A stretch of 64,000 nt of DNA from Prorocentrum cordatum (Eukaryota; Sar; Dinophyceae; Prorocentrales; Prorocentraceae): the NCBI GenBank assembly GCA_963575745.1, contig CAUYUJ010018327.1, positions 138,501-202,500 of the forward strand, in the 5' to 3' direction. Shown here one piece after another: positions 49,458 to 59,716 of this stretch. The stretch's first letter is position 1. Each line of letters starts with the position of its first letter. A program made the translations under genes and the position numbers. Below the pieces are notes generated by a model that was not told the origin of the DNA, did not search any database, and worked only from the letters and a program-made list of their open reading frames with translations.

Positions 49458-49666
49458 TGATATGGAATGGTGCGCAGCACCAATGACTTTTGCTGAAAGC
49501 GAGCGCGGCTCGAGCGATCTGCGTAGCTCTTAGGCCAAAGGCCCTAAAAATGTTTGGGCCGAGACGGGCAGCGGGAGACAGGGTGAGAGCAGCAATGGAG
49601 AGAGCAGGGAACGAGGCGGAAGGTCGGAAGGGCGATCGACATGCTATCGAATCGACCGAAATTACA
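49458..49666 (-). repeat. Copia A 5' LTR
   Basis: 209 bp, partner of 31571-31783. Immediately inside it, the minus strand reads AAG then TGGTAGCTTGGAGC, which starts with TGG like a tRNA primer-binding site and resembles the copia TGGTATCAGAGC type. Confidence 0.85.
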
Positions 49667-50209
49667 ATCCGGCGGTCTGGTGGTCTGGTGGTTTGGTGAG
49701 TTGGCGGCAGACGAGCCCCTCTGCTAGACAAGCCCCTCTGCTGAACGACCCCCCCAAAAAAGCCTTTGAGACAGGTTCTGTCATGCTAAACCTGCCCCTG
49801 CTCCTACAGCAGCAGCCATGTGTTGTGCAGCACCCTCTGCTGAACGAGGCCCATCCCCAAGCTGATCTGAACCAGCTCTTTGGTGCTAGAACTTTCCCTG
49901 CTCGTGCACTGGCCTCCTCTTCTGTGCAGTGGCCGCTGTTTGACGAGGACCCTCCCCAAGCTGATTCTCACTAGCTTCTTGGTGCTAGACTCTAGACGCT
50001 AGACATGCCTGGGTAACCTCATGCCCGTGAGAATAAACACTAGGGGATAATAAAGTTCGGGGTTCAGGGAGAGGTAATAAAAGTAGCCCAGCAGACCTCA
50101 GCATAATCTCGAAGTAAGAGATGATCAAGAGGAGACCAAGCCGAGCACGTTTTGAGACATCCTTGGCGTTTAGTTTTCATAGAAATATCCTCAACAACGG
50201 CTTATCTCT
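49667..50209. repeat. About 130-bp satellite units, first group
   Basis: After a GGTCTGGTGG repeat, 49720-49985 has two to three diverged units sharing CCCTCTGCTGAACGAGGCCC, CCCCAAGCTGAT, CTTTGGTGCTAGAA and CCTGCTCGTGCAC with the group at 50860-51330. The stretch 49990-50209 is AT-richer with no feature. Confidence 0.7.
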
Positions 50210-50602
50210 CATGAAAATTGTTTTTTTGTAAGTGCTCGTGTAGGGTAGCTCATGTGCCTCAATTTCCATGGATAGTCAACCCCAGAGATAAAAAAGTTCA
50301 GGCGAGCGTGGGGACAGAGAGAAATATAAAAGAAGAAGAATACAGTAGAAGAATAATAAGAAAGAAGAAGAAGAGGATAATACGAAGAGGACGAAGAAAG
50401 GAAACATCCAAAGTTCCAAATCTATCAATTTTAATTTACAAACGCTTTATGAAAATTGATTTTTTTAAGTGCTCGTGTAGGGTAGCTCATGTGCTTCATT
50501 TTCCATGGATAATCAACCCCAGGGATAAAAAAAGTTCAGGCGAGCGTGAGGACAGATAGAAATATAAAAGAAGAAGAGGAAAGTAGAATAATAATAAGAA
50601 CA
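50210..50602 (+). repeat. 155-bp direct repeat, two copies
   Basis: 50210-50365 and 50449-50602 match closely from ATGAAAATTG through GTGTAGGGTAGCTCATGTG, CCATGGATA and AAAGTTCAGGCGAGCGTG to a GAAGAA-rich end. An 80-bp unrelated purine-rich spacer separates them. Confidence 0.85.
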
Positions 50603-50677
50603 TTGCTCGTTTCGTTTGAGTCTGCCTCCCAAAATTATTGGTTTCGCTTGACACATCCTGAAAAAGTGTGATCGCTT

Positions 50678-50724
50678 CGCTTGATGTTGCTATATCAACA
50701 TCGCTTGATGTTGCTATCTCAACA
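50678..50724. repeat. 24-bp hairpin repeat, two units
   Basis: CGCTTGATGTTGCTATATCAACAT and a near-identical unit in tandem. Each can fold GATGTTG / CAACATC (7-bp stem). Confidence 0.7.
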
Positions 50725-50859
50725 TAGCGTTTCGAGGTGATAATGAAGTTCGGCCTCAGCGCTCGCCGCCCAATTTGAATTTTGTATAGGGCGACGATAA
50801 TCAACTCTAAACACTGAAGGGGGGGTCCCTTTATTATCATCGGCATGCGGTTATCTGCT

Positions 50860-51330
50860 CGTACACAAGCCCCAATCAGTAGTGCTGTGTGGTGCCATCT
50901 GCTGGACCCTTCCCCAATTTGGTTGGCTGAATAAAACATGAGAAGTAGCAGAACCTTGACTTTCATAATGGCTAGACGTGCCTCCTTCGGTGTGCAAGGC
51001 AATCCGCTGGACGAGACCCCTTTCCCAAGCTGATGCAACATGCTCTTCGGTGCTAGAAATACCCCTGCTCGTACACAGGCCCCTATCTGCTGTGCAGCAC
51101 CCTCTGCTGGACGATGCCCCTCCCAAAGCTGCCTATGCTCATACACGCCTATGTTCATACAGAGGCCCTCATCTGGTGTGCAGCGCCCTCTGCTGGGCGA
51201 GGCCCCTCCCCGAGTTGATACAACATGCTCCTTGGTGCCAGAATTGCCCCGCCGCATACACGCGTGTCCTCTGCTGTGCAGCGCCCCCTTTCTACCACAG
51301 AGGTGCTCCTCTTCGTCAAATTCCTCCTCG
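50860..51330 (+). repeat. About 130-bp satellite units, second group
   Basis: Three to four units with CTGCTGGACGAGGCCCC, CAAGCTGATGCAACATGCTC, TTGGTGCTAGAA and CCCCTGCTCGTACACAGGCC; the best copies start at about 51005 and 51186. Truncated units lie at each end. Confidence 0.8.
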
Positions 51331-51359
51331 TCCTCATCCATCCTCCTCCCACTCTTGTC

Positions 51360-51417
51360 CTGCTCCTCATCCCACCCCCTTTCGTGCTCCTCCTCCTCCT
51401 TCTCCTCCTCCTCCTCC

Positions 51418-51454
<37 letters not shown>

Positions 51455-51462
51455 GATCCCCC
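51360..51462. repeat. (CTC)n and (ATC)n microsatellites
   Basis: TCCTCC repeats to 51417, then about 12 TCA units to 51456. Confidence 0.95.
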
Positions 51463-51719
51463 CCTCTCGGGTAGGCAGACTTCCCTGACTTTTCAAGCCG
51501 CTTTTAGAAAGTCAGCGAGGTCTCTGCCGCTGCGGGAAGACATGGCCTCGGCCTCAGGCGGTCGTCCTCCGCTCCCTTTGCTCCTCCCTCTTCCCCGAAA
51601 TCATCCCTGATGCTCTGGAGCGTCGATTTCGCAAGTGGTTTCCCGATCGGCGACGTGCACTCCTCTCCCCCTCTCCCGCCGAGACCGCTTCGGAACATCC
51701 CACTTTATTGACTGCCCAG

Positions 51720-52553
51720 GCGCGGCCCCCGGGACACCCGACGAGCCCCCGCCCTGCATGGGCACGGCCACGCCAGCTGGTCCGGTCGAGGCGGCCGGGA
51801 CGCCGCCGCTGCCCGCGGCCGCGGGCACTCCTCCGGGTGCGCCTGCCAGCCCCCCGATGGGCAGAGGGGCCGCGGCCCTGAAGGCGCTGCTCCCCAGCGC
51901 TGCGCCCAGGCACGCGCCGGCCACCCCAGAGGCGATCAGGCGCGTTGGCGCAGCAGACGGCGCAGGATCACCCACGCCGCGAAGTCAGCGCACACACCTG
52001 CTGGTGTATGGCACGGCCACCCGCAGGCGCGCTTGCCACGTGAAGGTGGCCGCGCTCATAGAGGAGCAGGCCATGAGCACCCGCGGCACTGCCTTCAGCG
52101 CAACGGCGTCCCGCGACGCCGAGGAAGAGGAGGAAGACGAGGAAGAGAGCCAGGGCGATCCGTGGGGTGTCACCAGGTTCCCAGAGAGCGCCGTGGAGAG
52201 CCTGGCCGCGGAGATGGCCCGGCGGCGGCGGCAGCTCTGCTGTGACGCCACCGGGGCGGTGGCGGGGAACGCTCCGCACTGTTCGCTGATCACCGGCAGC
52301 CGCTCGCAGCGGCGGGCCGCTGTGGCGTTGCTGAGCCTGCTCCGCACTGCTGCGCACATAGGCATCGGCGCTATGGCCATCGATTCGGTGCCGCAGGAGC
52401 TGGGACCGCTGTGCCTCCGCGTCCGGCAGCCCGAGGCGGCCATAGAGGCCGCGGTGAGGATGTTCGCGCGGCAGGAGTGGCCCGTTTTCTCCTTCTGGAC
52501 TCCGCCCCCGGAGCATCCACCGCTGGAGCGGCAGCTGCACCAGCCGGCAATCG
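51720..52553 (+). CDS. Hypothetical protein, internal exon
   Basis: One frame is open from before 51635 to 52639 with strong G/C third positions. A likely 3' splice site (pyrimidine/AT-rich TTTATTGACTGCCCAG) ends at 51719 and a likely donor G|GTGAGG begins at 52554; beyond it the codon bias is lost. The exon encodes an Ala/Pro/Gly-rich start (first Met codon 51758), RTHLLVYGTATRRRACHVKV, an acidic run EEEEEDEEE (about 52121), WGVTRFPESAVESLAAEMAR, and a folded-looking end with RSQRRAAVALLSLLRTAAHI and EAAIEAAVRMFARQEWPVFS. No family is recognised. Its neighbouring exons are not visible. Confidence 0.5.
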
Positions 52554-53280
52554 GTGAGGCATGGGCTTGTCATTTTTTTGTCTCTCTTCGTGTTGTCTGC
52601 AAACGTATCATGGGCATAGCCAAAGCAAGCATGATATAAGATACCATACTTTTAACCAGACCCCCCGGATGTTAAAGGAGACCCACCCTTAACACGAGAG
52701 AGTTTACTATCCTCGACCAATACAGATTCGGTCGGGGGAGAGGGGCGGCAAGGTCGAATTTTCTCATCGCGGGGAAAGTTTCGAATCGAAGCTGTTTTCT
52801 TTTAATGATGACTAGCAACATCATCAAAAGCGTGTGGCATGGCAATGGGGGTCTCACCATCTCGGATCTGGCCAGATTTTGGATCTGAAGAATGCGGGCA
52901 AGGATCTGCAAGAGCACGGGCCAAGGATCTCGAACTCATTATCATCATCACCTTCATCTTCATCCTCCTCCCCAACGTCCTTTATGCTGCGTTCTGCCAG
53001 GAAAGCTTTCATTATCCCCCTTGGACCCCGAACTTTATTGCCACCCAGGGTTTATTATCAGGGGTAGTTGGTTAGACAATAGTACAGATGATGGTAGACC
53101 GTGCAACAACAGTTTAGAACATGATTTAATAAAGCATGCTGCAACGAAACATAGGGAGACCATACCAGAACATAGCGGCCACTATTCTGGTATAGTTGAA
53201 ACGACAAGTCCTCAACCTAACAGAGCATAGCGGAACAGAAGCTACCATATCATCCTGGACTATCGGCACCTACCCTGTTC
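52554..53280. other. No gene recognised
   Basis: AT-richer DNA, consistent with an intron or spacer. Contains GATCTG-type short repeats (52860-52920) and an (ATC/TCTTC)-rich stretch at 52938-52975. Confidence 0.45.
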
Positions 53281-56200
53281 GTTTTAGATCGCACCCCCCT
53301 TGGGGCATATCTTCTTTACTTGCCACGTGTAGTTGGCGCAGCTCGTAAAACAGGAGAAGGGAGGAAAGAAGGAAGAGACGAGGGGGAGGGAGAAGGATGG
53401 AAGACGAGAGGGATTAGCAGGAGAGGGGGCTGAGAGCAGGGAAGCAAGTCGCAGAATCGCACAGGCGGGCCGGGCGGGCGGACCCTGACGAGCGGGTCGT
53501 GCGGACGGGCCCAGACGGTCGGGTCGAGCGTGCGCGTCGCTGAAGCGTTGGTATTTCATGCATCGTGGGGAATTATCAAGCGACAGCGCGATTCCCAAGC
53601 CAATCGTGATGAAGTCCCAAGCGAGAGCGTGATTCGTGAGTGTCGAGGCGAGGACGCGGCGTGTCAATAGATTGGGAGGAAGTTCTACGCGAGAGCGCGA
53701 ACCCTGAACAACATGTCAAGGGTTCTTGCGCGAGAGCGCGATTTCGAATCAATTGTGAAGAAGAATCAGGCGGGAGCAATTGTTGTCGTGAAAAGGGGGC
53801 AAGGGCACAATCTGAGGCGCAAGACTTTCCCTTGTAAAAAAAAACGGTGTGCGAGGACTGGAAGGGGCATGCCAATAGAAAAGCACTGGGTGCACCGGTT
53901 GGGGGGATCAACAAGAATTATGTTTTAGAAGCGAGAGAGACTTCGCTCTTATCTGCTCGCGTGTCACTCAACATGTACATCCCGAACCCTCGCAACCCAC
54001 CCTCGTCGTCTTCGACCGTGCCACGTGTAGCTGGGGAAGCCTCTAAACAGACGAAGGGAGGGAGGAGGGAAGGGACAAGAGGGAGAGAGAAGGATGGAGC
54101 ACGAGAGAAACTTTCAGGCGGGGGAGTAAGAGCAGGAAACACAGCGGCAGAGCTACACGGGCAGGTCGGGTGGGCGGACTCTACTTGTCGGGTCGTGCAG
54201 GCGGGTCCAGACGGCTGGGTCGAGTGGGTGGGCCGCTGACACAGCAGCCCTGCATGGGTCGCAAGGACGATTCGAGCAACAGCGCGATTCCCAAGTAGAT
54301 CGTGAGGGGGTCCAGAGCGAGACATGATTCCTGAGTGTCGATGGCGCGGCGTCTGAATTAATTGGATGGCCCGTGCGAGAGCACTATTCCTTCATAATTT
54401 GTAGGGAATCCTACGCGAGAGCGCGATTTTGAATTAACTGTGAGGAAGTAGTAGACGGGAGCCGTTGCTGTTGCTGTTGTTGTTGGACAGTCAGTTCTCC
54501 ATAATGGTTATTGTGGATCATCCCATTATTGTGCGCCCGATGTTTTTTCAATTAAAATACTCCTACTGGGGCTCGGACCCTTTTTTTACAAGGGATCGCG
54601 AGGGATCAACAGATTGGCCCCCCTGGCCGCCGAATTACAACAACAACGTCGCCCGCCCGTCGGGACTTCGTCACAAGTCATGCAGGGGCCGCGCTCTCGC
54701 GTGTGACTTCCTCAAAATGTGTTCAGACGCCGCGCCTTCGACACTCAGGAATCGCGCTCTCGCATTGGTTTTTGTTCAAGAGTTATTTCGGAATCGCAAT
54801 ATCGCTCGAGCACTCCTCGCGATCGATGTGGTTTTCACGCTTCAGCAACCCGCCTGCTCGACCTGGCCGCTCCGCCTTCCCGACCCGCGCGTTAGGCCCT
54901 GCCCACCCGATGGGCCTGTGTGGTTCTGCCAGGTGTTTTCTGCTCCTAGCCCCCCTCCTGCCAGTCCCGTGATCAATCCGTCTCCCTTCCCCTTCTATCC
55001 TTCCTCCCTTCTCCTGTTTCAGGGTCTGCGCCTATTGCACGCGGCAGGTTAAGAAGATACGCCCCCAGGCTGATACCATCGAATAATAAGAGGGCGGGTA
55101 CCAAGGGCTTGGGATAGAAGTGTTGAATGGCACGCTGGCAGGTAAGAGCAAACAGTCTTTATGTACTTGATTGCTGTAGTTGGTGAGTTCTCATCTCCGA
55201 AAAATAATTATTGTTGACACCCCCTGCCTGGTAACCGTTACATTTTTCAATCGAAGGGTTCCTCCTAGGGCTCGCACCTTGTCTTTCTACAAGGGAAAAG
55301 GACATATCACCAAATTGCGCCCCTGGCCCCGGGTCTACATCAACAGCGGCTCTCGCTTCACATTTCGTCACAATTGATTCCCAAGGCGCGCCCTCACGCT
55401 TTATGTAGGAATCGCATTCTCGCGTGGGACTGCCTTACAGTTTATTCAGACGCCGCGCCCTTGACACTCAGGAGCCACGCTCTCCCGATGGATTTCCTCA
55501 CGATGTATCCCGGAATCGCGCGATCGCTCGAGACTTCCTCGCGATTCTTGCATGACGCACGCTTCAGCAACCCGCCTGCTCGACCTGGTCGTCTGGGCCC
55601 GCCTTTCCGACCCGCCCGTTGGGGTCTACCAGATCGATTTGCCCGTCTGATTCTGCCAGGTGTTTTCTGTTCTTAGCCCTCCTCCTGCTATTTTCTCTCG
55701 TGTTCCATCCTCCTCCCTTCCCCTTTGCCCCTTCCTTCCATGCGTCCTCTCTTCCCTTGCCTTAGGGGCTGCACGAAGTGCACGTTGCAGGTAAGACAGA
55801 TCACCCCTAAGGGGGTACGATCGAAGACGAAGAGGGCGCGTGTCAATGGTTTAGGATATACGTGATGAATGGCACGCGAGCAGATAACAGTGGTCACTCT
55901 TAACGTGATGGTCGTTGTTGTTGTTGCTGTTGCTGTTGGTGATGTTGGTATGGTTGTTGGTGTTATTGGTGTTGTTGGTGTTGTAGCTGAATTCTCACGA
56001 CGGAAGAGTAATTATGGTTGACCCCCCCCTGGTGACCACTGTGTTTTTTCAGTTGACGTGCTTCCCCCAGGACTCGCACCATGGTTTTGATCAGGGAAAT
56101 GCACGAGGCTCAAACTGGGTAGTTGGCCCCCGGAGTACAGCAATAACAACGGCTCCCGCCTGAGACCGCCTCACAATTTAGCCAGGACCCCCGCTCCCGC

Positions 56201-56459
56201 CTGAGACGTTCTCGCATTTGATTCAGGGATCGCGATCTCGCGTGGGACTTCTTTCCAACTTGTTCAATAATCGCTCTCGCGGCGCTCTGGAGTCGCGCTC
56301 TCGCTGGGGATTTATGTGCAATGTACTAAAGAATCGCGCTCTTGCGTTGGAATTCGCTGCAATTTACTCAAGCGCCGCGGTCCCGACACTCAGGCACCCA
56401 GGAGTCGTCGCGCTCACGTTTAGGATTCACCCACAGCTTGTTCAGGAATATGGATATCG

Positions 56460-57270
56460 CTGCCCTTCGTGGCCCCGTTGCAGCCCTTCGTGGCCCCCTC
56501 GCTGCCCTTCGTGGCCCCGTTGCAACCCTTCGTGGCCCCCTCGCTGCTCTTGGTGGCCCCGTTGCAGCCCTTCGTGGCCCCCTCGCTGCCATTAGTGGAC
56601 CCGTTGCAGCCCTTGCGTGCCCCCCTCGCTGCCCTTCGTGGCCTCGTTGCAGCCATTCGTGTTCCCCTCGCTGCCCTTCGTGGCCCCGTTGCAACCCTTC
56701 GTGCCTCCCTCGCCGCCCTTCGTGGCCCCGTTGCACCCCTTCGTGCCCCCCTCGCTGCCCTTCGTGGCTCCGTTGCAGCCCTTCGTGGCCCCCTCGCTGC
56801 CCTTCGTGGCCCCGTTGCAGCCCTTCGTGGCCCCCTCGCTGCCCTTCGTGGCCCCATATCTGTATGCCCTTTGGGGCCCCCGCTCGTTCGCGCCCTTCGT
56901 GGCCCCATATGCATGCGTTTCGTGGCCCCGCTGTCGCCTTCCGTGGCCCCGTCGCTGCCCTTCGTTGCCCCGTTGCTGCCCTCGATGGCCCCGTCCTTGC
57001 CGTCTGCAGCCCAATATTCGTATGCCTTTCATGGCCCCCGCTCGTTCGCGCCCGTCGTGGTCCCATATGCATGCCCTTTGTGGCCCCGCTGTCGCCCTTT
57101 GTAGCCCCCTCGCTGTCCTACGTTGCCCCGTTGCTACGCTCAGTGGCCCTGTCGTTGCCTTCTGTGGCCCAGCATTATCTGCCCTTCGTGGCCCCCGCTC
57201 GTTCGCGCTCTTCGCGGCCCCATACGCATACCCTTCTTGGCCCCGCTGTCGCCCCTCGTGGCCCCCCTTT
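56460..57270. repeat. 21/42-bp minisatellite GCCCTTCGTGGCCCC, array 1
   Basis: GCCCTTCGTGGCCCC is followed alternately by CTCGCT and GTTGCA, giving a 42-bp higher-order unit. Since 42 is a multiple of 3, the plus strand reads FVAPSLPFVAPLQP, AALRGPL or PSWPPRC repeats and the minus strand EGATKGCNGATKGS or RAARGPRRAATGP; five or more frames are open for 0.5-1.2 kb. All are repeat products. Confidence 0.95.
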
Positions 57271-57560
57271 TTTCCCTCCGTGGCCCCGATGTCGCTCTCG
57301 CTCGCGTATTCGCTCGTCGTCGTCGTCGTCGTGGTCGGTCCCCTGTCCGTCCCTCTTGGGGTCGGGTTGCCGCCGATCAGCGCTGCCGCTGGCCAGGCCG
57401 ACGGTCCGCGGCCGCCCCGCCGCATGCCGGGGCCCGGCCTGCAGGGAAGAAAAATATACCTTTGACAAGGGACAGGATCGAAGACGAAGAGGGCGGCTAC
57501 CGAGGGTTCGGGAAATACACGTTGAATGACACTCGAGCAGATAAGAGCGATCAGTCTTAA

Positions 57561-58158
57561 GCTGGTTGTTGCTGGTGGTGTTGGTACTGCTGCTGCTGTT
57601 GTTGTTGCCGCTGCTGAACCCTAGGTACTAAACAATCATTTTGCTGGAAGACCCCAGGGCGCTGTCGCCCAAACGCCAGCTGCATTTTCTTTGAAAATTT
57701 GGCTCGCGCTCAGGCGTTTCGGGAGTGCGCCAAAAACCGGCTCCCCAACAATAGTAAGAACAACGACAACAACAGCAACGCTCCGGCTTGATATTTCCTC
57801 CTTTTTCACTCGGGGTCATGCTCTTCTGTTCGCCCCCCAAAGCAGCTTTTCCAATCACATCGGCGCTCCCGTTCGATATTTCCTTGCCTTGTATCTTAGG
57901 ACTGGCGCTCCCGCCTCAGGACCCCCTACAATCAACGACGCTCCCGCTCATGTTTATTCCGCTTTTGTAAGAATCTCATGAGGCCCTGAGACTTCCCTAA
58001 ACCTTGTTGGATGTTGTAGGTCAACACGTATCATTGTTGAACACCCTGAATGCGCTCTCGCGCCTGCTCCGCACGACCTCGCTCTCGCTCGTGTCCTAGA
58101 ACGTGGCGTCGTCGCCGTCGTCGCCGCCGCCACAGCCTCCGCCGCCGCCGCCGCCACA

Positions 58159-58206
<48 letters not shown>

Positions 58207-58520
58207 TTGTTCTGGAGCCCGTCGGGGGCCTCGTGGAACTCCTGGAGACACCTAGGGCCAGGGACATGTTTTGGAGGAGGAGGAGCACAGGGAACAGGAG
58301 GAGGAGGAGGACGACCACGACGGAGAGCCACGGCGCCATCAGAAAATTGCCGACGCAAAGGCGGCCCCCAAGAAGGGGTCGAAGGCCTGGGGGCCTAAGC
58401 TCTGAAACTTCTCTCAGAAATTCCGGGAGCTCGCCACGGGGTTCTCCCAAAGGCTGTGAGGCCTCTCCTAGAGGTCTCCGATTTGTTGTGATGGATGCAT
58501 GCTGCTTGCAGAACATAGAG
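57561..58520. other. Spacer between duplicated units
   Basis: Starts with GTTGTTGCTG-type microsatellite (57560-57615). A GGCGCTCCCG-containing stretch follows, then the trinucleotide array at 58090-58206. The interval 58210-58510 is open on both strands but Arg/Gly-rich without a motif. No gene. Confidence 0.5.
58090..58206. repeat. (GTC/GCC)n trinucleotide array
   Basis: CGTCGTCGCC and CCGCCGCC runs, ending in about 17 uninterrupted GTC units (58157-58206). Confidence 0.95.
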
Positions 58521-58994
58521 CACTCGGGTACAATGCTTGTTGTTGAACTCACAACGGAAGAATTCGTATTTTTGATCCCCCCTTTGGTGACCATTGCATT
58601 TTTAACCGAAGTGCTTCCTCCAGGGCTCGCACCCTGTTTTTATCACGGGAAGTCTGGCGGCTCGCATTGAGTTGCTGGCCCCCAGATTGCAACAACAACG
58701 GTTCCCGCTTGAGACGCCCTCGCAGTTTAGCCAGGATTCCCGCTCTCTTCCTCGCATGTTAATCAGGAGTCGCGCTCTCGCTTGGTACTCCCTTGCGCTT
58801 TATTAAGGGATCGTTCTCTCGGCGGTCTGGAGTCGCTCTCTCGCTGGAGATTTGCTTGCAATTTACTATAGAATCGCGTTCTTGCGTGGGAATTTCCGCA
58901 ACTTACTCAGGCGCCGCGCTCCCGACCTTCAGGCACCCAGGGGTCGTCGCGCTCACGCTTAAGATTCCTTCACAACTTATTTAGGACTCGGGAT

Positions 58995-59615
58995 CTCGCT
59001 GCCCTACGTGGCCCCCATCGCAGCCCTTCGTGGCCCCCTCGCTGACCTTCGTGGACCCGTTGCACCCCTTCGTGCCCCCCTCGCTGCCCTTCGTGGCCCC
59101 GTTGCACCCCTTCGTGGCCCCCTCGCTGCCCTTCGTGGTCCCGTTGCACCCCTTCGTGGCCCCTCGCTGCCCTTCGTAACCCGTATACGTATGCCGTTCG
59201 TGGCCCTCGCTCGTTCGCGCCCTTCGTGGCCCCATATGCATGCGTTTCGTGGCCCCGCTGTCGCCTTCCGTGGCCCCGTTGCAGCCCTTCGTGGCCTCGT
59301 TAGTGCCCTCAATGGCCCCGTCCTTGCCGTCTGCGGCCCAATATACGTATGCCCTACGCGGCCCCCGTTCGTTCACGCCCGTCGTGGCCCCATATGCATG
59401 CCCTTCGTGGCCCCGCTGTCGCCCTTTGTACGTGGTCCCCTCGCTGCCCTACGTGGCCCCGTTGCTACGCTCAGTTGCCTCGTCGTTGCCTTCTGTGGCC
59501 CCGCATTATCTGCCCTTCGTGGCCCCCGCTCGTTCGCGCCCTTCGTGGCCCCATACGCATGCCCTTCGTTGCCCGGTGTCGCCCTTCGTGGCCCCTTTCC
59601 TGCTGTTTTTGGCCC
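58995..59615. repeat. 21/42-bp minisatellite, array 2
   Basis: Same units as at 56460-57270, in the same orientation and with the same flanking landmarks (CCATATGCATGC, GCCCCCGCTCGTTCGCGCCC), but shorter. It belongs to the duplicated unit 58520-59960. Confidence 0.95.
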
Positions 59616-59639
59616 CGCTGTCGCTCTCGCTTTCGCTCT

Positions 59640-59716
59640 CGCTCTCGTTTTCGCTCGTCGTCGTCGCCGTTGTCGTCGTCGTCGTCATCGTCGTCGTCGT
59701 CGTCGTCGACGTTGTG
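59640..59716. repeat. (GTC)n trinucleotide array
   Basis: CGTCGTCG units with a few interruptions; the equivalent place in array 1 (57305-57335) has a shorter run. Confidence 0.9.

Larger units (their letters stand above)
31571..49666 (-). mobile_element. Ty1/copia retrotransposon A, split by copia B
   Basis: A minus-strand copia element bounded by two LTR copies (TG...CA ends). Reading from right to left: 5' LTR, Gag with knuckle, protease, Cys-rich and methyltransferase-like segments, first half of integrase, [copia B], second half of integrase, RT, RNase H, an extra ORF, 3' LTR. Without copia B it is about 9.0 kb. Possible target duplication GTCCG/ATCCG (31564-31568; 49667-49671, one mismatch); both outer flanks carry a GGTCTGGTGGTC-type repeat. 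LTRs differ by roughly 10-15% by eye, and internal frameshifts show it is old. Confidence 0.88.

Noticed and set aside
56342-57529. A 395-codon frame and several overlapping ones as proteins
   Set aside because: They consist of a 21/42-bp tandem repeat translated in different frames.
58050-58670. Arg/Ser-rich 206-codon ORF as an SR-type protein
   Set aside because: The Arg/Ser run comes from a (GTC/GCC)n microsatellite, and nothing outside it resembles an RRM or other domain.
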